From Candidatus Zixiibacteriota bacterium (lineage in GTDB: Bacteria; Zixibacteria; MSB-5A5; GN15; JACZUZ01), in contig JACZUZ010000140.1 of NCBI GenBank assembly GCA_022572905.1, positions 1 through 5,901 of the forward strand: DNA of 5,901 bases, in the 5' to 3' direction. The position numbers and the translations under genes are program-made. Below the pieces are notes generated by a model. The model was not told the origin of the DNA and made no database searches. It saw only the letters and a list, made by a program, of their open reading frames with translations. Positions 1-5,901 of this stretch are shown here, one piece after another. Each line of letters begins with the position of its first letter. The stretch's first letter is position 1.

Positions 1-617
1 GCGGCGCTCAAAAAACTCCAGAGACCGTGATCCGTAATCAAAAACGCGATAAGGCAAAAGAATCCGAAGAACATGAATGCAAATTGCAATTTGTCTGTGC
101 GCACTACGGCGCGAAAACCGCCTAAGAAAACATAGAACAAACTGAACAGCGCTGAAAGAAGTATCCCAACCCAGAGTTGAGCGCCAAAGAAAAATTGAAT
201 GAGAATTCCCAAAATTAACAAATACGCCGCCGGGGCTGTTGTGATGAAAATCAATACTGCTGAAAGGAAACTTGAGCGCGGTCCGAAAGCGCTGTGGATT
301 CTTTGCGGGATTGTTAGCGCTTCGGATTTACGGGCGCGTTTGGCAAGAAAAACCGCGAACGCTCCGGCGCCGAGATAGTAAGGCAATCCGAAAACAAACC
401 AATTTGAGATTCCAAAGCGATAGGTGTATTCCCCCACCCCGAGAATTCCGCCATACCAGGTTGTGACCAGAGTTGCGACAAAGGCGGGCAGGGTTAGAAA
501 TCTTCCTCCAAGAATAATCTTGCTCGCCGAACCGCGCAGAGATCCACGATCACTCCACCCCAAAAAAACCAGCGCCAGCAAGTATCCGCCTACTATGATC
601 CAGTCTATTATTGCCAT
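1..617 (-). CDS. Sodium:solute symporter (SSS/SSF) family protein, probable thiamine-related permease, 3' end cut by window
   Basis: An inner-membrane secondary transporter, expected to move a small solute inward with sodium. The visible 205 residues are the N-terminal portion; the family is usually about 450-600 residues, so more than half lies outside the window. Seen directly: a hydrophobic first helix (about residues 4-21), then the family-typical stretch TTWYGGILGVGEYTYRFG (residues 52-69), further hydrophobic segments near 73-93, 117-143 and 146-166, and the family signature GGFRAVVRTDKLQ (166-178), which matches the GG..AV..TD..Q pattern of SSS proteins. The ATG at 617 gives the family-like N-terminus MAIIDWIIVGGYLLAL. 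No clear Shine-Dalgarno precedes it, and the upstream receptor gene stops only 9 bases before, so translation is probably coupled. The thiamine role is inferred from the TPP riboswitch at the head of the operon; an SSS-family candidate called ThiV has been predicted from THI-box context in other genomes. Whether this is an orthologue cannot be judged here, and the substrate could also be a thiamine precursor. Confidence 0.88.
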   Translation of the reverse strand, partial: MAIIDWIIVGGYLLALVFLGWSDRGSLRGSASKIILGGRFLTLPAFVATLVTTWYGGILGVGEYTYRFGISNWFVFGLPYYLGAGAFAVFLAKRARKSEALTIPQRIHSAFGPRSSFLSAVLIFITTAPAAYLLILGILIQFFFGAQLWVGILLSALFSLFYVFLGGFRAVVRTDKLQFAFMFFGFFCLIAFLITDHGLWSFLSA

Positions 618-626
618 CAGAGCATT

Positions 627-3074
627 CTATTCGAAATCGAGATTAATTTGAACAAAAAATGAGCGCCCCGCCGAGGGAAAATACGCCGCCCACCCGAATA
701 TTTCTGAATTCACGGATGAGCCGAGAACATAGTTGCCGCCATAGCCTGATTGCAGATACAATTTGTCGAACATGTTTTCTATAGTGGCGCTCAAAGTTAG
801 CTTTCCGAATGTGGCGCTTTCGTACAATCCATACGATCCACTCAAGGACGAAACTCCAAATCCCGCTATTGAAAGTGAATCAATATTCCGGCTTTCAAGA
901 TATTGTTTCCCCACTGCTTTGAAGCGGTATGTTAATCTCGTGCGGTTCGTTTTGTAATCAACTATGAGCGCGCCGATCATTTCCGGGAAGTTGGGAATTA
1001 CATTGTTGTTGTAGTCAGCGACGAAAACTCCACCTGCTCCATAGTTGGCGATTATCGGAGTGTAATCGCGATAGCGATTACGGTTATAGCTGAAGTTAGA
1101 GGATAGTTTCACTTGCGGAGAGATTGCGATATCAGTTGATAGCTCGACTCCCGAATGAAATGATCGCCTGGCATTGTCGGTCAGACGGGAGCCGTCGTCA
1201 TCGGTTCCCCAAAATATAACTTCGTTTTGAAAGTTCATATAGAAGAGGTTCGCTGTTGCATTTAAGCGATGGGAGTTGAAGCGATATCCAACTTCATAAT
1301 CAAATATGCGCTCCGATTTTACATCAAGATTTATTACGTCGTCCGGATCGTTAGCGTCGTAAAGTTCTTTATCGGTTGGCGTTCTGCTGGTAATTGAGAA
1401 GCTTGCGAAAACAGAATTCTGATTGTTCAGTCTCAGATTCAAACCAACTCGAGGCGAAACTAGAAACCAGTTCTTGTTGAATGCATATCCGTTTGGATAC
1501 GCTCCGAGAGGTGTTTGTTTGAAATCGTATTTAACATAGCGCATCTGCAGGGAGGCCTGCCCGCGCAAGCTGTTTGTTAGTTGATAACGCTCCTCAGCAA
1601 ACGCAGAGAAATTCCACTTCTTGCCAAAGTATTCATAATAGCGCTGTCCGGGAATGAAAGAATTTGTAACATTAGATGAGCTATTAGTCTGTCCCCAGTG
1701 TTCGGAATCGAAATAATATCCCGCGATTCCGAACGCATGGATTCCCTTTTTATGAGTTTGCTCTATCCGGGAGTTTATTCCCAGTTGATTCTTTTCAACC
1801 CACTGCTGAACAACCACATCAATTTCGCTTATGGTTGTATCTACCAATAGTCCTTGATTGACATTGAATTCAAATGGATCGCGGCCCTCTTTGAATTGTT
1901 CATAGTAGCCTTTGCCGCGGATGTAGTAAGCGCTGTTTGTTAGTATTGTGTTGTTTGCAATTTGGTATGTGTTGTGCAATTCGTAGTGAGGTTGGTTGAA
2001 ATTGTCGCCTTCGTTGATATATGTTAAGAAATTCGCACGGGGATTTAGTTTCCATGTATCGCGATCGATTCCGTCCCATGCCGCATGCGAACGGATTGGT
2101 CCGCCGTAGGTTGTGAAGGTCGTGGTTGATTTTGGATCGAGTCGCGAGGCTGACAAATAGTACGACCACCCTTCATACCAGGAGTTCTCCATAAATCCGC
2201 CGCTTGATTGACGCGAAAAGCGGCTGGTAAGGTGAAAGCGTCCGTCAATCAGACCGGAGGAATAATTCATACTTTGCTTTGAAAATTCACCAATCATATC
2301 GCCGCGATAGTCATACGCTCCAATTCCCGAAGAGATACTAAACTTGCGCGGCTGATCAAGCGCGTATGACACGATATTGATAGAACCGCCGAAGGTACCA
2401 TCGGCGTAAAGTGCTGAGCCCACGCCGCGCTGAACCTGTATGTCTCGTACATTGCTGGTAAAGTCCGGCAGATCAATAAAATATGTAACATGATCCTCCG
2501 GATCATTGAGAGGTATACCGTTTATATAAACCGAAATCCGCTTTTCATCGAAACCTCGAATAGATATATGGCTGTAGCCTAATCCAGCGCCAGCGTCGTA
2601 CCATGTATACAGATTGGGTGTGGAGCGAAGAGCTGTGGGAAGATCGCCAACCGTGTAATCACGAGTGATTTCATCAGCGCTGATATCACTAAAGGCGATT
2701 GCGTCCACATTGGCGCGGGCGCGATTTGCGTATGTTGTTATACCCTGTCCGATTATTACTGATTCTGTTAGTGTTATTGCTAAAGGAGCCGGGTATGCAT
2801 TTCCTGTCAGAGCTAACAGTTGGGGCTTGTAGCCTATGTGACTGAAAGTAACTCTCGCCGGAATGCTGTCTTCGCCATTAAGACGGAATTCCCCATTAGC
2901 GTCTGTTGCAGTTCCTATTCCCGGAATATCAGTGACGACACTGACAGAGCGTATGGGTTCGCCGTTTGTGTTTTCGACGGCGCCAGTTATTTCCCAGGCG
3001 TCGGCAGAGCTTGTTGCGAGAGCCAAAACTGGAATTACTGTTTTTGCGAATTGAAGAAAAGTTTTTAGTAACAT
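627..3074 (-). CDS. TonB-dependent outer-membrane receptor, probably for thiamine or a thiamine precursor
   Basis: A TonB-energised outer-membrane active transporter of 815 residues, a normal full length. Residues 1-26 are a signal peptide with a likely cleavage after ADA (24-26). Residues about 28-104 form a carboxypeptidase-regulatory-like beta-sandwich (ITGAVENTNGEPI... to the GYKPQ strand), as in many Bacteroidota-type receptors. The segment ESVIIGQGI (about 104-111) occupies the usual TonB-box position. The plug spans about 120-236, with SIRGFDEKRISVYINGIPLN (171-190) and the typical QVQRGVGSALYADGTFGGSI (213-232). The rest is the beta-barrel, ending in SFFVQINLDFE, an aromatic-rich final strand with one residue after the usual terminal Phe. 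I chose the ATG at 3074 rather than the longer option at 3131 because AAGGA lies 8 bases upstream and the signal peptide then begins at residue 1. The ATG at 3083 is too close to that Shine-Dalgarno. The thiamine role is inferred from the TPP riboswitch upstream; barrel sequence alone does not show the ligand. Confidence 0.93.
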   Translation of the reverse strand: MLLKTFLQFAKTVIPVLALATSSADAWEITGAVENTNGEPIRSVSVVTDIPGIGTATDANGEFRLNGEDSIPARVTFSHIGYKPQLLALTGNAYPAPLAITLTESVIIGQGITTYANRARANVDAIAFSDISADEITRDYTVGDLPTALRSTPNLYTWYDAGAGLGYSHISIRGFDEKRISVYINGIPLNDPEDHVTYFIDLPDFTSNVRDIQVQRGVGSALYADGTFGGSINIVSYALDQPRKFSISSGIGAYDYRGDMIGEFSKQSMNYSSGLIDGRFHLTSRFSRQSSGGFMENSWYEGWSYYLSASRLDPKSTTTFTTYGGPIRSHAAWDGIDRDTWKLNPRANFLTYINEGDNFNQPHYELHNTYQIANNTILTNSAYYIRGKGYYEQFKEGRDPFEFNVNQGLLVDTTISEIDVVVQQWVEKNQLGINSRIEQTHKKGIHAFGIAGYYFDSEHWGQTNSSSNVTNSFIPGQRYYEYFGKKWNFSAFAEERYQLTNSLRGQASLQMRYVKYDFKQTPLGAYPNGYAFNKNWFLVSPRVGLNLRLNNQNSVFASFSITSRTPTDKELYDANDPDDVINLDVKSERIFDYEVGYRFNSHRLNATANLFYMNFQNEVIFWGTDDDGSRLTDNARRSFHSGVELSTDIAISPQVKLSSNFSYNRNRYRDYTPIIANYGAGGVFVADYNNNVIPNFPEMIGALIVDYKTNRTRLTYRFKAVGKQYLESRNIDSLSIAGFGVSSLSGSYGLYESATFGKLTLSATIENMFDKLYLQSGYGGNYVLGSSVNSEIFGWAAYFPSAGRSFFVQINLDFE

Positions 3075-3082
3075 GACAATCA

Positions 3083-3087
3083 TCCTT
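3083..3087 (-). promoter_or_regulatory. Ribosome binding site deciding the receptor start
   Basis: On the minus strand AAGGA is followed by 8 bases and then the ATG at 3074. This spacing supports MLLKTFLQF as the N-terminus. The in-frame ATG at 3083 shares its first base with the end of this motif, and the one at 3131 lies inside the terminator-like hairpin. Confidence 0.75.
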
Positions 3088-3099
3088 AAAATGTGTATT

Positions 3100-3113
3100 G
3101 CGAACAAGTTCGC
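3100..3113 (-). repeat. Short perfect palindrome, possible CUUG tetraloop hairpin in the receptor leader
   Basis: GCGAACTTGTTCGC is a perfect 14-base palindrome. In minus-strand RNA it can fold as a 5-bp stem GCGAA/UUCGC closed by a CUUG tetraloop. It ends 12 bases before the Shine-Dalgarno of the receptor gene. It may space or protect the ribosome binding site, or be a protein-binding site in DNA; neither is shown. Confidence 0.45.
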
Positions 3114-3124
3114 GTTGGGTAAAG

Positions 3125-3150
3125 ACTCCACACATTTATCAGTGTGGAGT
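3125..3150 (-). terminator. Terminator-like 9-bp hairpin in the riboswitch leader, weak U-tract
   Basis: In minus-strand RNA ACUCCACAC (3150-3142) pairs perfectly with GUGUGGAGU (3133-3125) across an 8-base loop. The stem is followed by CUUUACCC, a poor U-tract, so it is not a textbook intrinsic terminator. It sits between the TPP aptamer and the receptor start, where a conditional terminator would be expected. The 3' arm plus the next two bases (GGAGUCU, 3129-3123) is complementary to an aptamer segment at 3280-3274, which could act as an antiterminator. The perfect symmetry also allows a DNA operator instead. Confidence 0.4.
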
Positions 3151-3167
3151 GGTAATTTATAATTGTC

Positions 3168-3177
3168 GGGGGTAGTG
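3168..3177 (-). promoter_or_regulatory. Leader segment complementary to the TPP aptamer core, candidate switching strand
   Basis: CACUACCCCC in the leader RNA can pair over 10 bases (nine Watson-Crick, one G-U) with GGGGGUGGUG at 3344-3335, the conserved 5' core strand of the riboswitch. Forming this helix would dismantle the ligand-binding fold, so it is a candidate alternative pairing of the ligand-free state. This is inference from complementarity only. Confidence 0.4.
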
Positions 3178-3188
3178 ATTGAGGATTC

Positions 3189-3230
3189 AGCGGAATTGAA
3201 AGAATGCGATTAAAAGATTACAATTCCGCT
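3189..3230 (-). repeat. 10-bp perfect inverted repeat forming a hairpin next to riboswitch helix P1
   Basis: AGCGGAATTG (3230-3221 on the minus strand) and CAATTCCGCT (3198-3189) are perfect inverted copies separated by 22 AT-rich bases. In RNA the stem starts one base after the 3' strand of P1 (ending 3232), so the two helices could stack. No U-tract follows, so it is unlikely to terminate transcription. It is probably a structural part of the expression platform. Confidence 0.55.
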
Positions 3231-3231
3231 A

Positions 3232-3350
3232 CCCGTTTACATTCGCCGGCATTATCCGGATCAGGCCAAAAAAGGAGTCTGTTCTCAGGCGGGCGGGCTC
3301 TCTGCTGTCTTGTGTGGTTCAGTAGCGCCTCGTCCACCACCCCCAACGGG
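3232..3350 (-). ncRNA. TPP riboswitch (THI-box) aptamer controlling the receptor-symporter operon
   Basis: Cis-acting RNA that binds thiamine pyrophosphate and lowers expression of the genes downstream. Minus-strand RNA shows the conserved elements in order: P1 5' strand CCCGUU (3350-3345), one base, the GGGGUG core (starting 3343), CUGAGA (3288-3283), and CCUGAUCCGGAUAAUGCC (from 3265) with P5 formed by CCGG/CCGG (3259-3256 and 3249-3246), then GGCGAA and the P1 3' strand AACGGG (3237-3232). The P1 strands are perfectly complementary. P2 can form as GGUGG/CCGCC with one wobble, and the P3 arm is extended, with GGC/GCC and CUG/CAG pairs visible. P4 looks short, possibly only ACA/UGU, with an extra U-rich insertion (UUUUUU) before CCUGAU. 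The match to the pyrimidine- and pyrophosphate-sensing motifs is clear, so the identification is firm even though P4 details are not. Confidence 0.95.
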
Positions 3351-3358
3351 CTGGTTAT

Positions 3359-3387
3359 AGGTTATCGATTAGGCGTTGATCTGTCAA
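3359..3387 (-). promoter_or_regulatory. Putative promoter of the thiamine-transport operon
   Basis: On the minus strand a perfect TTGACA (3387-3382) is followed after 17 bases by TAACCT (3364-3359), a weak -10. Transcription would start near 3352, only a couple of bases before riboswitch helix P1, which is a sensible place. GATAAC with a 15-base spacer is another possible -10. In a Bacteroidota host, where the promoter consensus differs, this match would mean less. Confidence 0.45.
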
Positions 3388-3389
3388 GG

Positions 3390-3417
3390 AATTTGAATGA
3401 GTGTGAACTTTCAAATT
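3390..3417. repeat. 8-bp inverted repeat upstream of the operon promoter
   Basis: AATTTGAA (3390-3397) and TTCAAATT (3410-3417) are perfect inverted copies 12 bases apart, so like faces lie about two helical turns apart. The site lies immediately upstream of the putative -35 of the leftward operon and about 100 bases before the kinase start. It could be an operator for a dimeric regulator; an AT-rich chance match is also possible. Confidence 0.25.
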
Positions 3418-3450
3418 TCGTTGTTAATTTCATTCCAATCGGAAAATTCT

Positions 3451-3456
3451 TATATT
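3451..3456 (+). promoter_or_regulatory. Possible -10 element for the kinase gene
   Basis: TATATT matches five of six bases of the sigma-70 -10 consensus, about 65 bases before the kinase ATG. The sequence 16-18 bases upstream is only a poor -35. A second candidate, TATAAC at 3496-3501, would give a leader of only about a dozen bases, consistent with the lack of a Shine-Dalgarno. Neither is convincing. Confidence 0.2.
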
Positions 3457-3520
3457 GTGCAGCTCTGGCGATCTTCAGTCTAATGGCCAGTAATCTATAA
3501 CCTTAGTATATGTTACTTTT

Positions 3521-5901
3521 ATGGCGGTAAACCCCGGCGATAAATTTGGACATTTTGAGATTCTAGCTCCTATCGGAGCGGGGGGAATGGGCGAGGTTTA
3601 CAAGGCCCGCGACACCCGGCTCGAGCGAACTGTCGCAATCAAAATTCTCTCTACCCGTATAGCGGGAACACCTGATCTCAAACAGCGCTTCGAGCGCGAA
3701 GCCAAAGCTATTTCCAGCCTGAACCATCCAAATATATGCACTCTCTACGATATTGGGGTAGAGGACGGCATCGATTATCTGGTAATGGAATTCATAGAGG
3801 GTGAAACCCTGGCAACACGCCTGGAGAAGGGCCCCCTCCCGGCCGAGGAACTCCTGCGCGTAGCTATGCAGATAGCCGACGCTCTCGATAAGGCCCATCG
3901 CCAGGGATTGATTCATCGCGATCTGAAACCCGGCAATGTTATGCTGACCAAGGACGGCGCCAAGCTTCTTGATTTTGGTCTGGCCAAGATTCAAGTAACC
4001 GGCGGCGTAATTGAGGGAGTAAGCGGCGTTACCCGCACCACTCCTCTTACGGGAGTGGGAACAATAATCGGCACGCTTCAATATATGGCGCCCGAGCAAT
4101 TAGAGGGCGCCGAGGCCGACGCGAGAAGCGATATTTTCGCTTTCGGGGCTTTGCTCTACGAGATGGCAACTGGCAAGCGGGCTTTTGAGGGCGCCAGCCA
4201 GGCCAGTATGATCGCCTCGATTCTAAAGGAAGAGCCGCGCCCAATTTCTGAATTCCAGCCTCTTTCTCCGCCGATGCTCGAGCAGGCTATCCGTCAATGT
4301 CTCAACAAAGACCCCGATCAGCGCTGGCAGGCAGCAGGAGATCTCAAACTGGCTTTGCAGTGGATAGCCGAAGGCGGATCGCAGGCGGGTGTTCCCGCCC
4401 CGGTTTCAAAACGGCGGCGACTCCGCGAGCGCACGGCCTGGGCTCTAATTGCTACGCTATTGGCGTCAACAGCCACGCTGGCGGTTCTCTATTATCAGAT
4501 AGTTAGCAAACCCGAAAAGGTCGTTCGTTCCCATATTCTGTCAGAAGAGGGCTCGGAATTCTCTCCATTCGCGGGTGGAAGTTTCGCACTCTCTCCGGAT
4601 GGTTTGACTCTGGCCTATGTGGCTCGCGATTCGGGAGGCGGAAACAACCCACGGCTCTGGATAAGGCCCCTGAATTCTTTGGCCGCGTTGCCCCTTCCCG
4701 GTACTGAAGGAGCTTTTTTTCCCTTCTGGTCACCGGATAGCCGCCAAATCGCATTTTTCACACAGAATGGGAAGCTCAAGAAAATCCTGGCTACGGGCGG
4801 CCCTGCTCTTACTCTTTGCGATGCGCCGATTGGACGGGGAGGAACCTGGAACAAGGATGATATAATAGTATTCACGCCCGAGTGGACGGACGTGATATAT
4901 AAATTACCCGCCGCCGGTGGAGAGCCTGTTGTCCTGACGACACGTGACTCATCGTTTGAAGATTTCACTCATCGCTGGCCGAGCTTCTTACCGGACGGGA
5001 AACACTTTCTCTTTTTCAATCGCAGTGAATCGGACGCGGGAGGCGAGCGCGATGCAATATGTCTCGGGTCTGTAGAGACAGGAGAATTTAAGAGATTGTT
5101 TCGCGGCAAGTCGAACGCGCATTATGCGGACGGTAATATTTTGTTTATTCGTGATGGTGTCTTGATGGCTCAGCCGTTTGACCTGGGTTCACTTGAAGCT
5201 ACGGGCGAGGCGGCTCCGATAGCCGAGGGAGTTTCATACTTGCGCGATTGGAGTAAAGGCGTATTCACTGTATCCACCGACGGAAAGCTCGTATATCGCG
5301 CAGGCCTGGTTGATATCGGTTCACAAATTGTCATATATGATCGAGAAGGAAACATTATTGATTCAATCGGAGATAAAGAAGTGCAGTATTCCGCTACTTT
5401 TTCTCCAGATGGGACGAAAATCGCCGGGGGCATAAGCGATCAAACCAGTTCAAATTTAGATATTTGGATTCGTGATCTTGAGCGAGGGATTAAGACCAGA
5501 TTTACATTCTATTTAGGAAATGACTATTATCCAATCTGGTCTCCAGATGGTAGCCAAATTCTTTTTAGTTCAGATCGAGACGGCGATAGAAAATTTTACA
5601 CGAAAGTGACCAGCGGGGCTGGCGAGGTAAAGCTAATATACGAAGCGGAAGACCTGGACTTTGCCTATGGGTGGGCTCCAGACGGAAAGAGTATACTTTT
5701 TACCACCGTCAATCCCGAAACGAAAGATGATATTTGGGTTTTGCCTCTTGATGGCAAGAGTGAACCTATCAAATTTTTGGGTTCGCAGTTTGTTGAGCAA
5801 GATCCCGCGTTCTCTCCTGACGGGAAGTGGATAGCTTATACTTCCGATGAATCGGGTCAAGACGAGATTTATGTGGCGCCGTTTCCGGGTCCGGGAGGGA
5901 A
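3521..5901 (+). CDS. Membrane Ser/Thr protein kinase with C-terminal PD40/TolB-like beta-propeller, 3' end cut by window
   Basis: A Hanks-type (PknB-like) kinase; 793 codons are visible and the frame is open to the edge. Kinase motifs are complete: glycine loop GAGGMGEV (19-26), VAIK with Lys41, helix-C Glu60, HRDLKPGN (132-139) with Asp134, DFG (151-153), APE (190-192), RSDIFAFG (202-209), and a late Arg268 in the DPDQRW segment. The activation segment contains several Thr residues (171-185) that could be autophosphorylated. A basic patch KRRRLRER (297-304) precedes a single transmembrane helix (about 306-326), predicting a cytoplasmic kinase and a periplasmic C-terminus. That part carries repeated propeller strands: SPDG at 358 and 628, WSPDS at 403, LPDG at 490, WSPDG at 673, APDG at 719, and SPDGKWIAYTSDESGQDEIY from 765. 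The ATG at 3521 is the only start after the in-frame stop at 3491; no Shine-Dalgarno is visible. Ligand and phosphorylation targets are unknown. It is divergent from the thiamine operon, with no evidence of joint function. Confidence 0.93.
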   Translation, partial: MAVNPGDKFGHFEILAPIGAGGMGEVYKARDTRLERTVAIKILSTRIAGTPDLKQRFEREAKAISSLNHPNICTLYDIGVEDGIDYLVMEFIEGETLATRLEKGPLPAEELLRVAMQIADALDKAHRQGLIHRDLKPGNVMLTKDGAKLLDFGLAKIQVTGGVIEGVSGVTRTTPLTGVGTIIGTLQYMAPEQLEGAEADARSDIFAFGALLYEMATGKRAFEGASQASMIASILKEEPRPISEFQPLSPPMLEQAIRQCLNKDPDQRWQAAGDLKLALQWIAEGGSQAGVPAPVSKRRRLRERTAWALIATLLASTATLAVLYYQIVSKPEKVVRSHILSEEGSEFSPFAGGSFALSPDGLTLAYVARDSGGGNNPRLWIRPLNSLAALPLPGTEGAFFPFWSPDSRQIAFFTQNGKLKKILATGGPALTLCDAPIGRGGTWNKDDIIVFTPEWTDVIYKLPAAGGEPVVLTTRDSSFEDFTHRWPSFLPDGKHFLFFNRSESDAGGERDAICLGSVETGEFKRLFRGKSNAHYADGNILFIRDGVLMAQPFDLGSLEATGEAAPIAEGVSYLRDWSKGVFTVSTDGKLVYRAGLVDIGSQIVIYDREGNIIDSIGDKEVQYSATFSPDGTKIAGGISDQTSSNLDIWIRDLERGIKTRFTFYLGNDYYPIWSPDGSQILFSSDRDGDRKFYTKVTSGAGEVKLIYEAEDLDFAYGWAPDGKSILFTTVNPETKDDIWVLPLDGKSEPIKFLGSQFVEQDPAFSPDGKWIAYTSDESGQDEIYVAPFPGPGG

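Noticed and set aside
272..651. Two overlapping plus-strand open frames opposite the symporter
   Set aside because: They are arginine- and proline-rich shadows of the minus-strand symporter, which has clear family motifs and membrane helices in its own frame.
3075..3131. Longer receptor N-terminus starting at 3131
   Set aside because: It would place 19 extra residues before a good signal peptide, begin inside the terminator-like hairpin, and ignore the well-spaced AAGGA before the ATG at 3074.
3125..3150. Hairpin as a terminator for plus-strand transcription
   Set aside because: There is no plus-strand gene ending here, and the bases following on that strand (GGTAATTTATAATTG) do not form a T-run; it makes more sense in the minus-strand leader.
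3204..3500. 98-codon plus-strand open frame in the intergenic region
   Set aside because: It runs antisense through the TPP riboswitch and the operon promoter, has no recognisable domain and no Shine-Dalgarno, and its sequence is explained by the conserved RNA on the other strand.
3563..4099. 178-codon minus-strand open frame opposite the kinase
   Set aside because: It lies wholly within the kinase catalytic domain, whose plus-strand frame keeps every conserved motif; the antisense frame shows no family signature.
4503..4968. Overlapping minus-strand open frames opposite the propeller region
   Set aside because: They overlap each other in different frames and are antisense to an uninterrupted plus-strand propeller with repeated SPDG motifs.

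Overview
The window suggests a Gram-negative bacterium of moderate GC content, because it carries an outer-membrane TonB-dependent receptor. The receptor has an N-terminal carboxypeptidase-regulatory-like domain, and next to it is a Hanks-type Ser/Thr kinase fused to a PD40/TolB-like beta-propeller. This combination is common in the Bacteroidota/FCB superphylum, Acidobacteriota and related uncultured phyla. I cannot place the genome more precisely from sequence alone.

Layout. Two convergently unrelated units diverge from one intergenic region (3075-3520). Leftward (minus strand) there is a putative promoter (about 3387-3359), a TPP (thiamine pyrophosphate, THI-box) riboswitch (3350-3232), a leader with several inverted repeats (3230-3100), and a TonB-dependent receptor gene (3074-627). 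Nine bases further on starts a sodium:solute symporter (SSS/SSF) family gene (617 to beyond base 1, truncated by the window edge). Rightward (plus strand) is a membrane Ser/Thr kinase with a beta-propeller sensor-like domain (3521 to beyond base 5901, also truncated).

How the genes fit together. The riboswitch makes the leftward unit a thiamine-repressed operon. The receptor would bring thiamine, or a precursor or derivative of it, across the outer membrane using TonB energy, and the symporter would carry it across the inner membrane using the sodium gradient. This is the same logic as the TPP-controlled outer-membrane receptor plus PnuT pairs of Bacteroides, but with an SSS-family permease in the inner-membrane role. 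The substrate is inferred from the riboswitch, not from the protein sequences. The kinase has every catalytic motif, but nothing visible links it functionally to thiamine; it may simply be a neighbour sharing the intergenic region.

The least ordinary part of the window is the leader between the riboswitch and the receptor start. It holds a 10-bp perfect hairpin directly beside aptamer helix P1, a 9-bp terminator-like hairpin, and two long-range complementarities back to the aptamer core that could form the ligand-responsive switch. No RNA genes other than the riboswitch, no insertion sequences and no CRISPR were seen.
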